NCBI GenBank assembly: GCA_017860675.1
Contig: JAGDMV010000115.1
Location: 1 to 6,061 of the forward strand
DNA: 6,061 nt
Reading direction: 5' to 3'
DNA from: Chloroflexota bacterium
GTDB taxonomy: Bacteria > Chloroflexota > Limnocylindria > Limnocylindrales > CSP1-4
Shown: positions 5,835 through 6,061 of the stretch, in pieces
Numbering within the stretch: position 1 is the stretch's first letter
Layout of the letters: each line of letters opens with the position of its first letter
Made by a program: the position numbers and the translations under genes
The notes under the pieces: generated by a model
Seen by the model: the letters and a program-made list of their open reading frames with translations, nothing else
Database searches by the model: none
What the model was told of the DNA's origin: nothing

Positions 5835-5856
5835 CTCGCGCGGTCCAAACCGCGAG
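5835..5856. promoter_or_regulatory. Inverted repeat just upstream of the exporter operon, possible operator or 5' leader hairpin
   Basis: CTCGCG (5835-5840) and CGCGAG (5851-5856) are exact inverted copies 10 nt apart. Nested and offset inside them, CGCGGT (5839-5844) and ACCGCG (5849-5854) form a second perfect 6-bp arm pair around CCAA. Only one of the two pairings can form at a time. The element lies 18-39 nt upstream of the ribosome binding site of the ATPase gene, where a repressor site or leader hairpin would act. I cannot see a clear -10/-35 pair beside it, so the regulatory role is inferred. Confidence 0.3.
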
Positions 5857-5957
5857 TTTCGGGCGGACACCCACCGGCTCCCAAGGGCTGAAGGGCCGGA
5901 TCGGGCAGCCCGGACGGCCCCACCGGCATCGCGACCCGGCCCGCGCCCACCGCGGCC

Positions 5958-6023
5958 GTCCTGCGAGCGTGGCGTCCGCCCCCGTGCCCGGTTGCCACGG
6001 TCCTGCGAGCATGGCGCCCGACC
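5958..6023. repeat. Imperfect direct repeat, two 24-bp copies with a 42-bp period
   Basis: Copy one (5958-5981) begins GTCCTGCGAGCGTGGCGTCC and copy two (6000-6023) begins GTCCTGCGAGCATGGCGCCC. They match at 21 of 24 positions; the differences are G/A at 5969/6011, T/C at 5975/6017 and C/A at 5979/6021. The period of 42 is a multiple of three. The 18-nt segment between the copies shows no further repetition. It is not part of any gene I can support. Confidence 0.6.
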
Positions 6024-6061
6024 CGGACCGGCGCGCCTACCGCCCGGTGGCTTCTCCGCCG
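5969..6061 (+). other. Possible start of a divergent + strand gene running off the right edge; otherwise no gene in 5807-6061
   Basis: Between the ATPase start and the right edge (255 nt) I find no supported gene. One + strand frame is open from a GTG at 5969, through an in-frame ATG at 6011, to the edge. From the ATG it would begin MAPDPDRRAYRPVASPP. Each candidate start lies inside one copy of the 24-bp direct repeat and has only a weak GCGAG upstream. The residues resemble nothing I know and are the kind produced by random high-GC DNA. A gene read divergently from the exporter would be a natural layout, but the visible part is too short to judge. Confidence 0.15.

Noticed and set aside
5807..5998. 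A 64-residue N-terminal extension of the ATPase starting at 5998
   Set aside because: A good GGAGGT site lies 5 nt before the ATG at 5806, and the protein from there begins exactly as the family does (AIELRGLTRYYG). The extension has no similarity to ABC proteins.
1..6061. Signs of a mobile element, CRISPR array, toxin-antitoxin or defence system
   Set aside because: No transposase, integrase, regularly spaced repeats or recognised defence domains appear. Base composition and gene style are uniform across the window, so I see no evidence of a transferred island.

Overview
This window is very GC-rich (clearly above 70% by eye) and densely coded. Coding-frame third positions are almost always G or C, starts include GTG, and several genes abut or overlap by 4 bases. 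That fits a high-GC free-living bacterium. The CoaC motif variants (PAMD, LASG), the coaBC-panB-panC order and a DUF4349 lipoprotein make me lean towards a high-GC Chloroflexota lineage, with an actinobacterium as the alternative. This assignment is from memory of the families and is not proven by the window.

Region 1 (about 1-2895, + strand) is a compact coenzyme A operon. It holds the 3' two-thirds or so of coaBC, then panB, then panC. panB starts inside the coaBC stop codon, and panC starts 3 nt after the panB stop. PanB makes ketopantoate, PanC joins pantoate to beta-alanine to give pantothenate, and CoaBC acts two steps later by adding cysteine to phosphopantothenate and decarboxylating the product. 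PanD, PanE/IlvC and CoaA are not in the window. The CoaC part carries Asp and Ser where the E. coli enzyme has an essential Asn and Cys.

Region 2 (2896-4072, + strand) is a 193-nt spacer with two GC-rich hairpins, followed by a DUF4349 lipoprotein. That protein has a lipobox, a periplasmic/extracytoplasmic coiled coil and a C-terminal transmembrane helix.

Region 3 (4074-5806, - strand) is a two-gene ABC-2 type exporter. The ATPase is first and the six-helix permease second, overlapping by ATGA. The permease converges on the DUF4349 gene with one base between their stop codons, and both stops lie inside a short palindrome. The exporter substrate cannot be read from the sequence.

Region 4 (5807-6061) has no gene I can support. 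It holds the ATPase ribosome binding site, an inverted repeat just upstream of it, and a 24-bp imperfect direct repeat with a 42-bp period. There is a weak possibility that a divergent + strand gene begins at the right edge.

I found no mobile element, CRISPR array, tRNA or rRNA. Nothing here looks like a wholly new system. The most interesting points are the double active-site substitution in CoaC, the palindrome over the convergent stops, and the repeat/inverted-repeat region upstream of the exporter.
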